NCBI GenBank assembly: GCA_016716425.1
Contig: JADJWJ010000021.1
Location: forward strand, 124,001 to 188,000
DNA: 64,000 nt
Reading direction: 5' to 3'
Origin: Betaproteobacteria bacterium
Lineage (GTDB): Bacteria > Pseudomonadota > Gammaproteobacteria > Burkholderiales > Casimicrobiaceae
Shown: piece by piece, positions 52,819-60,376 of the stretch
Layout of the letters: the number at the start of each line of letters is the position of its first letter
How positions within the stretch are numbered: position 1 is the first letter of the stretch
Made by a program: the position numbers and the translations under genes
Notes under the pieces: model-generated
The model's database searches: none
Seen by the model: the letters and a program-made list of their open reading frames with translations, nothing else
Told to the model about the DNA's origin: nothing

Positions 52819-52854
52819 AAGGCTTGCGCGTCCATCGGGCGGCAAGCCTTTTCT
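52819..52854 (+). terminator. Terminator of tRNA-Phe (island copy)
   Basis: AAGGCTTGC pairs with GCAAGCCTT, followed by TTCT; the stem begins eight bases after CCA. A similar hairpin with different loop bases stands downstream of the displaced tRNA 3' end (55235). Confidence 0.8.
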
Positions 52855-52964
52855 CTTGGTACAAATCCTGTGTAATCGCGTAGGGAATGCACGGGATTTT
52901 GCGGGAAGATCGCGTGCAGATGAATGCACCTGACCGGCTTCAGGCATTGCGCTGACTTCGGTCG

Positions 52965-52985
52965 CCCGGGCCCCGCAGGCCCGGG
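52965..52985 (-). terminator. Hairpin after the integrase gene
   Basis: CCCGGGCC-CCGCA-GGCCCGGG, a perfect eight-bp stem just beyond the integrase stop at 52991. No T-tract follows, so it may only stabilise the transcript end. Confidence 0.45.
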
Positions 52986-52990
52986 GCCGC

Positions 52991-53935
52991 TCAGTCCTTC
53001 TTTTCGTACTGAGCCTCCAACCTGTCGAGCGACGCCTGAATGTGGGCCGCACTGGCGTGGGCGTAGCGTTCGACCATGGCAAGCGTCTTGTGGCCAGAGA
53101 AGATTTTCACGGTGGGCAGGTTCACCAATGCCTGAACCATGTGGGTGATCGCGGTGTGGCGCAAGGCGTGCCGCAGGATTCGGTCAGGGTCGGGGCCCGC
53201 CGCTACTACGGCGCGGCGGAACGCCTTCCTCACGTCAGTCGTGTGTCCCGCAGCGGAGGTAGGCGAGGGGAAGAGCCACGGGGTGTCTTTAGGCAGGGCG
53301 GCGAGGTAGCCTTCAAGGAATTCCGCAAGGGGGCCTGTGATCGGCTGCATTCGCATCCCAGCCTTGGCCTTGGGGATGAAGATCGTGCGTCCGGCAAGGT
53401 CTACGTGTTCGCGCCGGATGCGCAGGATTTCCATTCGCCGCATCGCCGTTTTCAGCCCGATCAGAATGAATGGATAGATTTGCTGGTTGTCGTCGGCCTT
53501 TGCAGCGTCTAGAAGTCTCCGGCATTCCTCGGTGGTCAGGTAGTCGATTCTCCTCGCCTCGTCTTGAAGCAGGCGGACCTTGACGGGGACATGGCTGATC
53601 CAACCCCATTCGACGGCCATGTGCAGCAAGTGCGAAAGGGCAGCAAGTTCCCGGTTGACAGTGCCCGGTCGAGTCAGGGCGAGCTTTGATGCATCCTTCG
53701 GCCTCACCCGGTGCCCGCCACGGACCGCCAACTCAGCAAGACGTACCAATTTGTACCGTTCGATGTCTGCGATGCTTATGGCGGGCAGCGACATCTGGCC
53801 GAAGAACGGCATCAGATGCAGTTCGATGCGCCGCTTCTTCGCCTTGATGTCCTTGCCGCCTTCCTTCGCAAGGCGTTCCACGTAAGCCATTGCGGCCTCC
53901 GCGAATCGCATGGCCGTCTTTCTGCCCTTCGGCAT
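52991..53935 (-). CDS. Tyrosine recombinase (island integrase)
   Basis: A 314-residue integrase from ATG 53935 (MPKGRKTAMRFAEAAMAYVE). An N-terminal SAM-like core-binding domain leads to the catalytic domain, with Arg in GLKTAMRRMEILRIRR, HALRHTAITHMV (HxxR), GHKTLAMVERYAHAS (His and nucleophile Tyr) and a beta-hairpin Lys region IPKAKAGMR. All key residues are present. It points at the left attachment site in tRNA-Phe. The frame is open back to ATG 54112, but those 59 residues look unlike integrase sequence. Confidence 0.92.
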   Translation of the reverse strand: MPKGRKTAMRFAEAAMAYVERLAKEGGKDIKAKKRRIELHLMPFFGQMSLPAISIADIERYKLVRLAELAVRGGHRVRPKDASKLALTRPGTVNRELAALSHLLHMAVEWGWISHVPVKVRLLQDEARRIDYLTTEECRRLLDAAKADDNQQIYPFILIGLKTAMRRMEILRIRREHVDLAGRTIFIPKAKAGMRMQPITGPLAEFLEGYLAALPKDTPWLFPSPTSAAGHTTDVRKAFRRAVVAAGPDPDRILRHALRHTAITHMVQALVNLPTVKIFSGHKTLAMVERYAHASAAHIQASLDRLEAQYEKKD

Positions 53936-54315
53936 CTGAAACGTTTCTCGAGGGGTTGCGCGTTGCCGCGAGGAAGCGTTTCGAGCTAAGCAGTCGTTCA
54001 GATGTCCGCCCTCGCGGATCGGCGACCGTCTGCAACTGGCCGAAGCCGCCCGATGACCAACCGTGACTGAACCCCCGGCGTCTCGACCATTGCAGCCATA
54101 CTTGTCGTCCACGTGACCGGCAGCAGGGGATCGACGCCGGTCGACCGTCCGAGATCAGGCGGCACGCACGCATGAGCAGGCGTCCGGGGGGAGGCCGATG
54201 AAGCGGACTCCGATCGGATTTCGCATTCGCCCGGTCACGCCTAGCGTCGGCAGATTGCACGCCAGGCAGACAGCTTTTTCATTGCGCCATCATATCTATA
54301 TGGGTATAATGAGCC
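53936..54315. other. Intergenic region of the island between integrase and toxin genes
   Basis: No convincing gene lies here apart from a possible integrase N-terminal extension up to 54112. The right end holds the toxin-antitoxin promoter and a small palindrome. Base composition is visibly less GC-rich from about 54250 on, in line with acquired DNA. Confidence 0.5.
54282..54310 (+). promoter_or_regulatory. Promoter of the toxin-antitoxin operon
   Basis: TTGCGC (54282-54287), a 17-bp spacer and a perfect TATAAT (54305-54310), ending six bases before the toxin ATG at 54316. Transcription would be nearly leaderless. The palindrome CATATCTATATG (54291-54302) fills the spacer, ideally placed for repression by the antitoxin. 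Confidence 0.65.
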
Positions 54316-54690
54316 ATGGCAGCGAAACCACCTGCCGAGCTCAAGTCGCTGGCCTGGGTTGGCAGCGCCAAGATGGATTTGCTCGCCCTGCCGGATGAAG
54401 TGATCGACACCTTCGGTTACGCCCTTCATGTCGCGCAGGCGGGAAGGAAGCACGACCGCGCCAAACCGCTGCGCGGCTTTGGATCCGCAGGCGTCCTGGA
54501 AGTCGTCGAAGACTGGCGAGGAAACACGTACCGCGCGGTCTATACCGTGCGCTTCGCTGCCGCGGTGTTTGTATTGCACGTGTTTCAGAAGAAGGCCGTG
54601 CGCGGAATCGCCACGCCGAGGCACGACATGGAGTTGATCAGGGAGCGGTTGAAAGTTGCGGAGCAGATGGCGAAGGAGCTACCAAGATGA
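54316..54690 (+). CDS. RelE/HigB-type toxin (phage-derived Gp49-like, DUF891)
   Basis: A 124-residue protein of the RelE superfamily. The HigB/Gp49-like core VLEVVEDWRGNTYRAVYTVR and AAAVFVLHVFQKKAVRGIAT matches mRNA-cleaving toxins with the toxin gene first. It overlaps the antitoxin start (ATGA), the usual HigBA order. Such toxins cut mRNA at the ribosome when not bound by antitoxin. Here it probably stabilises the small island. Confidence 0.9.
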   Translation: MAAKPPAELKSLAWVGSAKMDLLALPDEVIDTFGYALHVAQAGRKHDRAKPLRGFGSAGVLEVVEDWRGNTYRAVYTVRFAAAVFVLHVFQKKAVRGIATPRHDMELIRERLKVAEQMAKELPR

Positions 54691-55028
54691 GCAACATCAA
54701 GGTGAAGGGCGTGGAAGTTGAGATGGGCACCGGCAACGTCTACGCCGATCTCGGATATGCTGACGCCGACGAGATGCTGATCAAGGCCCAGCTCGTGAGC
54801 AAGATTGCCGAGATCATCAAACGCAAAGGCCTTACCCAGACCCAGGCCGCGCAGCTGCTGGGAATGCCTCAGCCCAAGCTTTCCAACCTGCTGAGCGGTC
54901 GGTTCCGCGGCGTTTCCGAGCGCCGACTGATGGACTGCCTGACCAAGCTTGGACGCGACGTGCAGATTGTCGTCAAAGCGACGCCACGGTCGCGGAAAGA
55001 CGGTCGATTGTCGATCGTGTTCGCCTGA
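54687..55028 (+). CDS. HigA-type antitoxin, XRE-family HTH protein
   Basis: A 113-residue protein with a helix-turn-helix (residues about 38-90): LVSKIAEIIKRKGLTQTQAA and LLGMPQPKLSNLLSGRFRGV. It ends in a short basic strand. It should neutralise the toxin and repress the shared promoter through the palindrome at 54291. The N-terminal 30 residues (VYADLGYADADEM) are typical of HTH_37-type antitoxins. Confidence 0.92.
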   Translation: MSNIKVKGVEVEMGTGNVYADLGYADADEMLIKAQLVSKIAEIIKRKGLTQTQAAQLLGMPQPKLSNLLSGRFRGVSERRLMDCLTKLGRDVQIVVKATPRSRKDGRLSIVFA

Positions 55029-55181
55029 GTGACTTCCCGCGTCAAAGGATCGGTACCGTAGCTACGTCGTAACTTTTTATGGCTTCGTTGGACTCCTTCC
55101 AGCTTTCGTATCGCTGCTCTCGAAACTTGGCGTGCGTTGCAAGAGCTTGATTGGGAATGAAAGCTTAATTGTCCGGCCGGG

Positions 55182-55220
55182 CTGAAAATCCTTGTGTCGG
55201 TGGTTCAATTCCGCCCTTGG
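55182..55220 (+). repeat. Right attachment-site repeat of the tRNA-Phe island
   Basis: Exact 39-bp copy of 52766-52804. It lacks the 5' half of a tRNA, so it is not a functional gene. The following bases TCACCA continue the pre-insertion acceptor end. Confidence 0.88.
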
Positions 55221-55234
55221 TCACCACGACCTCA

Positions 55235-55269
55235 AAGGCTTGCGCGCCCCCTGGGCGGCAAGCCTTTTT
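55235..55269 (+). terminator. Original tRNA-Phe terminator, now outside the island
   Basis: AAGGCTTGC pairs with GCAAGCCTT, followed by a T-tract. It matches the island-borne copy at 52819 in its stem but not in its loop or flanks. Confidence 0.75.
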
Positions 55270-55406
55270 CGTGCTGGAGCTTGGCTCCCCGTGCGCAGGG
55301 AAATGCCGGAACTCGACCTGGGTTTCGCGTGAGGATGTCGACGTGAGGCTCGTATCGGGAACTGCCCGGGTCCCGCCCTCCGGCAACCGCTGACGAAAGG
55401 CCGCTC

Positions 55407-55790
55407 ATGGCGCGCAGCATTCTCGACGAAGACCACATTCACCCCGCCATCAGGGAGACCATCGCCAACCACCATGCGGACATCGTCCGCGAGGTGCAGG
55501 CCGCGATCGCCGCCCATCACGTGGTGGTCGTGGGCATGCGGCAGAATCCGTTCCCCAGGAAAGCGCGCAGGGCCCTCGACGCGGCGGGCGTGCCTTACAG
55601 GTACCTCGAGTACGGCAACTACATCAATGGCTGGCGGAGGCGCAACGCGTTGAAGATGTGGACCGGGTGGCCGACGTTCCCCATGGTGTTCGTCAAGGGC
55701 GTGCTGGTCGGTGGCGCGCAAGACCTGGTTCGCCTCATCGACCGCGGCGAGCTGGCGTCGGCATCGACGCGGAACTCCGACGCCGCATGA
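55407..55790 (+). CDS. Glutaredoxin-fold protein without active-site cysteines
   Basis: A 127-residue Grx4-like protein. The thioredoxin fold is visible: VVVVGMRQNPFPRKARRALD (residues 40-58), YRYLEYG, WRRRNALKMWTGWPTFPMVF with cis-proline Pro92, and VGGAQDL (GSH-binding GG). Where glutaredoxins have CxxC or CGFS, this protein has NPFP (47-50), and it contains no cysteine at all. Thiol redox chemistry is therefore excluded. A binding or structural role, for instance with glutathione or an Fe-S partner, is possible. It overlaps the next gene. Confidence 0.85.
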   Translation: MARSILDEDHIHPAIRETIANHHADIVREVQAAIAAHHVVVVGMRQNPFPRKARRALDAAGVPYRYLEYGNYINGWRRRNALKMWTGWPTFPMVFVKGVLVGGAQDLVRLIDRGELASASTRNSDAA

Positions 55791-55999
55791 CGACGGTCGT
55801 GCTGCGATCCGTACTGAAGTGCCCGCGCTGCGGCTTCACGGCAGAGGAAACGATGCCCACCGATGCCTGCGTGTTCTTCCACGAGTGCGGCAACTGCAAG
55901 CTGCTGCTGCGCCCGGAGCCTGGCGACTGTTGCGTGTTCTGCTCGTTCGGCTCGGTGCAATGCCCGCCGATGCAGGAAAAACGCGGATGCTGTGCCTGA
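55787..55999 (+). CDS. GDCCVxC-domain miniprotein
   Basis: A 70-residue cysteine-rich protein with KCPRCGF, FFHECGNCKLLLRPEPGDCC, the name motif GDCCVFC and a final RGCCA. Eleven cysteines suggest metal binding. In some relatives one position is selenocysteine; here all are Cys, with no in-frame TGA inside. It is coupled to the cysteine-less glutaredoxin-like gene (ATGA overlap), so the two may act together, perhaps in metal handling; this is inference. Confidence 0.85.
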   Translation: MTTVVLRSVLKCPRCGFTAEETMPTDACVFFHECGNCKLLLRPEPGDCCVFCSFGSVQCPPMQEKRGCCA

Positions 56000-56589
56000 C
56001 CGAAGCGTTCACGACCAGGCGTTCGGTTCGCGGGCGCACTTCGCGCGCGGGCGTCGTCGCCATCAATGCAAAGCCCCGCGCCATGCGCGGGGCTCTGCTG
56101 CATCGCCACATCGCTGTGGCTTCACTGCGTTGCGCTACCGCAACGCGTGCCGGGCATCGGTCACCGGCAAAGGGGTAATCCTGTCGAAAATGTCATCGAT
56201 AGAGCGCCTCCCACGGGTGGTTGCGTACAGCCACGGCGCGACCTCGCGGCAGCGAACGGCGGGAGAACCACCGGTGGCGGGCCGACCTGCCCGCGAATGC
56301 CGATGTTTCCATCTGCCGTTTCGCTCGCGAGCGCCGATTGAGCGACCGAATCGACTGCGGCTTCAGGCTACGCCGCGCCGGAAGGAGTTTCAAGTCCCGG
56401 GTACCGGTTGTGTCCCGGGTACCGGTGCGGCCCGGCTGGGGCGGTGGTGGCGTACCCAAACCGGCCGACCGTTTCCGCCGACGGCACCGTGCCGGGCGCG
56501 CGCCCGGGCCGGCGTCGAGGGCGGGATGCCGGCGTGCGGCTGACGTAAACTGACCGCGTGCGCCGGTGTTCGCGGCGCGTCCCGAATGC
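56000..56589. other. Long intergenic region with hairpin and short direct repeats
   Basis: There is no convincing gene. At 56072-56094 AGCCCCGCGC-CAT-GCGCGGGGCT forms a perfect ten-bp stem, possibly ending the miniprotein transcript. At 56394-56408 and 56412-56426 GTCCCGGGTACCGGT is repeated with an 18-bp period. The rest shows nothing recognisable. Confidence 0.5.
56072..56094 (+). terminator. Hairpin downstream of the GDCCVxC gene
   Basis: A perfect ten-bp GC-rich stem with CAT loop, 72 bp after the stop. Followed by CTGCTG rather than T's, so a weak intrinsic terminator at best. Confidence 0.5.
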
Positions 56590-57234
56590 ATGCCGATGGA
56601 TAGACTCGCGCACTTCCGCAAGCACTACGACCGGGCCGAACTCGACGAGGCGTCCGCGGCGAGCGTCCCCCTGCGGCAGTTCGAAGACTGGCTCGCCGAG
56701 GCGATCAAGGCCGGGCTCCCGGAGCCGACGGCGATGACGCTGGCGACGGTCGGCCCGGATGGCAGGCCGTCGACGCGCGTGGTCCTGCTCAAAGGCTGCG
56801 ATGCGCGCGGGCTCGTCTTCTATTCGAACTACGAAAGCCGCAAGGGCCGCGAACTCGCCGGCAACCCGTACGCGGCGCTGCAGTTCCACTGGGTCGAACT
56901 CGAGCGCGTCGCCCGCATCGAGGGTCGGGTGGGCCTGACGTCGGACGAGGAGTCCGACGCCTACTATCGCAGCCGCCCGCTCGACTCGCGCATCGGTGCG
57001 TGGGCGTCGCCGCAGAGTCAGGTGATCGCTTCGCGCGTGACGCTGGTGACTGCGGCGGCGAAGTACGGCGCCAAGTTCCACCTCGACCCGCCGCGGCCGC
57101 CGCACTGGGGCGGCTTCCGGCTGGTGCCCGACCGGTACGAGTTCTGGCAGGGTCGGAGGAGCCGCCTGCACGACCGCCTGCGCTACACGCTGCAGCCCGA
57201 CGGCGCGTGGCTGCGCGAGCGGCTCGCACCCTGA
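56590..57234 (+). CDS. pdxH: Pyridoxamine/pyridoxine 5'-phosphate oxidase (PdxH)
   Basis: PdxH is the FMN-dependent oxidase forming pyridoxal 5'-phosphate from PNP or PMP. The 214-residue protein has the FMN/PLP-binding stretches TAMTLATVGPDGRPSTRVVL, GLVFYSNYESRKGRELAGNP and QFHWVELERVARIEGRV, with the C-terminal PHWGGFRLVPDRYEFWQG and RLHDRLRY typical of the dimer-interface domain. ATG 56590 or ATG 56596 both fit; a longer frame to 56566 lacks support. The next gene follows closely. Confidence 0.96.
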   Translation: MPMDRLAHFRKHYDRAELDEASAASVPLRQFEDWLAEAIKAGLPEPTAMTLATVGPDGRPSTRVVLLKGCDARGLVFYSNYESRKGRELAGNPYAALQFHWVELERVARIEGRVGLTSDEESDAYYRSRPLDSRIGAWASPQSQVIASRVTLVTAAAKYGAKFHLDPPRPPHWGGFRLVPDRYEFWQGRRSRLHDRLRYTLQPDGAWLRERLAP

Positions 57235-57278
57235 CGCCGCGGCCGCGCGGCTGGCGCAGCTTGCAGCGAACGAACGGC

Positions 57279-58925
57279 GTGCGCGTGCCGTCCGCTACCG
57301 GCTGGCGTGCGTGGCTGCCGTTCGCGGCCGTTGCGCTCGTCTACGCGATGGTCGCGACGCACCGGATGGCGTTGCCCGGAATCTTCGCCGACTCCATCAA
57401 TCCGGACTACCTCGTCGCGCGGATCCTCAATCCACACCCCGAGCGCACGATGGTGTGGGTGATGTACGGCAACTCGCTGCTCGGCGACCGCGCACCCGTG
57501 CTGATCGCGCCCTACCACGGCTCGCAGCAGTACTGGCTCGGCCTGCCGCTCTACGCGCTCTTCGGCACCACCGTCACCGGCGTGCGGCTCACGCACGCGA
57601 CGTTCGCGCTTGGCGTGCTCGCCGCGTTGCACGCGCTGCTCGTGCGAGCGGCCGTGCGACCGTGGTTCGCGGCCGCGATCGGCGTCGCGCTGGCGCTCGA
57701 CACGTCGTTCTCGTACGCATTCCGCACGCAGGGCTACATCACCGTGGCGCCGGCGGCGTGGCTGCTGCTCGGGCTCTACTGCCTCGTGCGAGCGGCGGAG
57801 GCCGACGCGGCGAGGCCGGGGCGGTGGCTGTTCGCGAGCGGCGCGTTCTGCGGGCTGGCCGCGGTCGGATATTTCGTCTGGGCGTTCGTGCTGCCGCCGG
57901 TAGCCATCGCGGCGGTGCGGTGGACACGCGGCGTCGCGCTCGCGCGCCCGGCGTGGCTGACCTGGCTCGGCGGGCTCGCCGCCGGCGGCGCCGCGTATCC
58001 GATCGGGTACCTGCTCGTCGTGCGCAAGGCCGGCGGCGTGGCCGAGCTGCTGGCGTTCCTGCGGGGGCAGCAGGCCACGATCGGCGCGTTCCGTTCGACG
58101 CAGCCGCTCGACGCGCGGCTCGCCCACGCGTGGCAGATGGTCGACGCGACGGTCGGCAGCGCATGGCACCAGGCAATGATGTTCGCGGGCGACGTGACGC
58201 CCGCTCCCGGCGCCGGTTGGAAGGTCGCGCTGGTCGCGGGGTTGCCGTACGCCCTGTGGCTGGCGGCGGAGGTGCGGCGGCGGGCGTCGCCTCTGCTGCG
58301 GCTGCTGGCGGCGCTTCCCGTGACGTTCGGCGCGGTGTCGCTGCTGTTCGGCGATCGCCTCGGCGGCCACCACTTCGTGACGCTGGTGCCGCTGCTCTAT
58401 GCCGCGCTCGGCGTCGGCCTGTGGTCGGCGTGCTCGCCGGGCCGCGCCGGCTCGCGCGTCTCCGCTTCCATCGTCCTCGTCGCGCTCGCGGCGCTGAACG
58501 CGGCGGGCCAGGCGCACGTCTCCGAGCGGCTGGCGCATACCCGCGGCAGGGGCTTCCTGTCGGATGCGATCCATCGCTTCGCGGACGACCTGAATGCGAT
58601 GCCGGACAAGCCGTTCCTCTGGTTCCCGGAGCCCGCGCTCGCGCTGCCGCTCGTCATGCTGACGCGCGCCGGCGTGCCGATGTCCGACCGGATCGACGAC
58701 CCCGAGCCACGGCGCCGGCTGTGCGAAGGACGCGACGTCCTGCTGGTTCGGCCCGAGCGCCACTTCAGCGAGCCGCGCGCGCGCGAGTGGCAGGCGCAGC
58801 TTGCGTGGGACGAACCAGAGCGCAAGCCCTACGCGCAGGCGGACGGCAGCGTCGTGTTCGAGGTCGCGAGGTTCCGTGGCCGGCGCGACGGGCCGGGGTG
58901 CGCCGCCGTCGCGAGCGGCAAGTAA
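57279..58925 (+). CDS. GT39-like polytopic membrane protein
   Basis: A roughly 548-residue protein with about ten membrane helices and a soluble C-terminal part (from about residue 430). The first loop has ADSINPDYLVARILNPHPER, comparable to the acidic loop of GT-C glycosyltransferases that use polyprenyl-linked sugars. The C-terminal domain includes DRIDDPEPRRRLCEGRD. Several starts are possible (GTG 57279, GTG 57285, TTG 57261). The donor and acceptor are unknown. Confidence 0.75.
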   Translation: MRVPSATGWRAWLPFAAVALVYAMVATHRMALPGIFADSINPDYLVARILNPHPERTMVWVMYGNSLLGDRAPVLIAPYHGSQQYWLGLPLYALFGTTVTGVRLTHATFALGVLAALHALLVRAAVRPWFAAAIGVALALDTSFSYAFRTQGYITVAPAAWLLLGLYCLVRAAEADAARPGRWLFASGAFCGLAAVGYFVWAFVLPPVAIAAVRWTRGVALARPAWLTWLGGLAAGGAAYPIGYLLVVRKAGGVAELLAFLRGQQATIGAFRSTQPLDARLAHAWQMVDATVGSAWHQAMMFAGDVTPAPGAGWKVALVAGLPYALWLAAEVRRRASPLLRLLAALPVTFGAVSLLFGDRLGGHHFVTLVPLLYAALGVGLWSACSPGRAGSRVSASIVLVALAALNAAGQAHVSERLAHTRGRGFLSDAIHRFADDLNAMPDKPFLWFPEPALALPLVMLTRAGVPMSDRIDDPEPRRRLCEGRDVLLVRPERHFSEPRAREWQAQLAWDEPERKPYAQADGSVVFEVARFRGRRDGPGCAAVASGK

Positions 58926-59025
58926 GCGGCCACGGGCGCGCCGGGGGGTCGGCGCAGGTTCGGAGTCTCACGCCGCGGATTCCGAGGCGCGCGATTGCGG
59001 AAAACAACGTCGCGGTGAGCGACAC

Positions 59026-59913
59026 CTAGGGCAGCAGCGACGCCCCCAGGTCCATCGCCGCCTGCATCAGCGGCTGGTAGTAGCGCTCGGCCATCTCCTC
59101 GCGCGAGACGAGCCTTCCCTGCAGGATGAGGTTGATGCCGGCGACGTAGTGGCCGCCGGCGTCCCGCACGGGCACGGCGAGCGTGCACAGCCGCGGCTCC
59201 ATGAACTGGCTCGCGAACGCGTAGCCCGACTCGCGCACCGCATCCAGCAGCGGCAGCAGCGACTCCCGCGACGCGGGCGTGTACGCGGTGTATGGGTGGA
59301 ACCGGACGTGGCGCAGGTACTCCTCCAGTTCCTCCGGCGGCAGGTGCGCGAGCAGCACGTGCCCGATCGACGTGCAGTAGGCCGGCAGCCGGCGGCCGAC
59401 GTTGAGTGTGGGCGACATGATGCGCGACGACGACGACCGCGCGAGGTAGACGATCTCGTCGCCGTCGAGCGTGGCGAGCGACACGGCCTCGCGCAGCGAT
59501 TCGCCCAACCGGTCGAGGATCGGCTGCGCGAGTATGACGAGCGGCGAGGCCGACAGGTAGCCGTGCGAGAACGACAGCACGCGCGGCCGCAGGTAGAACC
59601 GCCGCGCCTCGTCGACGGCGACGAAGCCCAGCGCCGTCAGCGTGTGCAGGCTGCGGCGCACGGCGGCGCGCGGGATGCCGGTGCGGTGGCTCACCTGCGC
59701 GATCGACATGCGCCGACGTTTGTCCGACAACGCCAGCAGCACAGCGAGCCCGCGCGCGAGCGCGGTGACGAAGTCGGGGTCGTCGTCGAAGCGGCGAATC
59801 TGGTCGGCGAGTTGCGCGTCGGGTTCGGTGGCGAGGGGCATGTGCGTGGGTGTGGTGGCGTTGCGGGGCATAGCGGCGCGGTGATCTGGCTTAACGGACA
59901 TGCCAGTGACCAT
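59026..59913 (-). CDS. IclR-family transcriptional regulator (PcaR/PobR-like)
   Basis: A 295-residue regulator. The winged HTH (about 48-110) contains FVTALARGLAVLLALSDKRR, MSIAQVSHRTGIPRAAVRRS and LHTLTALGFVAVD. The C-terminal effector domain (about 125-290) has SLATLDGDEIVYLARSSSSR, LPAYCTSIGHVLLAHLPPEE and YAFASQFMEPRLCTLAVPVR. It is divergent from the TctCBA-aldehyde dehydrogenase operon and probably controls it in response to the pathway substrate. ATG 59913 gives a long tail; ATG 59871 is an alternative. Confidence 0.92.
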   Translation of the reverse strand: MVTGMSVKPDHRAAMPRNATTPTHMPLATEPDAQLADQIRRFDDDPDFVTALARGLAVLLALSDKRRRMSIAQVSHRTGIPRAAVRRSLHTLTALGFVAVDEARRFYLRPRVLSFSHGYLSASPLVILAQPILDRLGESLREAVSLATLDGDEIVYLARSSSSRIMSPTLNVGRRLPAYCTSIGHVLLAHLPPEELEEYLRHVRFHPYTAYTPASRESLLPLLDAVRESGYAFASQFMEPRLCTLAVPVRDAGGHYVAGINLILQGRLVSREEMAERYYQPLMQAAMDLGASLLP

Positions 59914-60376
59914 CTGGCGAACGCGCGGGGCGCATTACGACTATACGATACATTCTCTCGCCCGATTCGGGGTTGGTTTCCAGCGGCGAAGCTGCAATGA
60001 TCGGAAAATGTGTGCGATATACGCACAAATTGTCGTATGTCGCACTTGAAGGGCGAGGCCGAAATGCCCTATCGTGCACGCAACGACACCCGGTCGACAC
60101 GACAAGCCCAGAGCACAATACGACCGATCCCGCGCGCCGCCGCACTGTGGCGTCGCGCGAGGAAACGGCGCCGACCGGAGTTCGTTACGAAGCGTGGGCC
60201 GCCCCCGCGGCGGCCCCATCGAGGAGGTAACGTTCATGCACCATGCTGGTGTCGACCCCGACCCGGTCGGCACGCGCGGCGTCCCCCAACGGACGCTCGC
60301 GCGTGCAGCACGGGTCGTCCGGCCACGCCGGGACGGTCGCGCGGCGGCCTCCGCCTCAACACCACGGAGGTCTTCC
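59914..60376. promoter_or_regulatory. Divergent control region between the IclR gene and the TctCBA operon
   Basis: 463 bp without a convincing gene. Near the IclR start, the minus strand has TATAGT (about 59939-59944). Further right lies the palindrome TGTGCG-ATATA-CGCACA (60011-60027), a likely regulator site, followed by a related half (GTCGCAC). A GGAGG Shine-Dalgarno (60366-60370) precedes ATG 60377. The middle is more AT-rich than the surrounding genes. Confidence 0.55.
60011..60027. promoter_or_regulatory. Candidate IclR operator palindrome
   Basis: TGTGCGATATACGCACA: perfect six-bp arms around a five-bp centre, about 100 bp from the regulator start codon and 350 bp from the TctC gene. 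Its length and symmetry fit IclR-type operators; binding is inferred from position. Confidence 0.5.

Larger units (their letters stand above)
55029..55406. other. Right end of the island and old tRNA-Phe 3' remnant
   Basis: Nothing gene-like from 55029 to 55181. Then come the right attachment repeat (55182-55220), the displaced tRNA end CTTGGTCACCA and a hairpin terminator. The 137 bp after the terminator, before the glutaredoxin-like gene, show no clear element. Confidence 0.6.

Noticed and set aside
53936..54112. Integrase start at 54112
   Set aside because: The extra 59 residues have no similarity to recombinase N-termini, whereas ATG 53935 begins at the first recognisable helix. It remains possible.
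55182..55269. A second tRNA-Phe gene
   Set aside because: Only the 3' half is present; there is no D-arm, acceptor 5' strand or promoter, so it is the right attachment remnant.
55787..55999. Selenoprotein reading of the GDCCVxC gene
   Set aside because: No internal in-frame TGA exists; the position used by selenocysteine in relatives is a normal Cys codon and no SECIS-like need arises.
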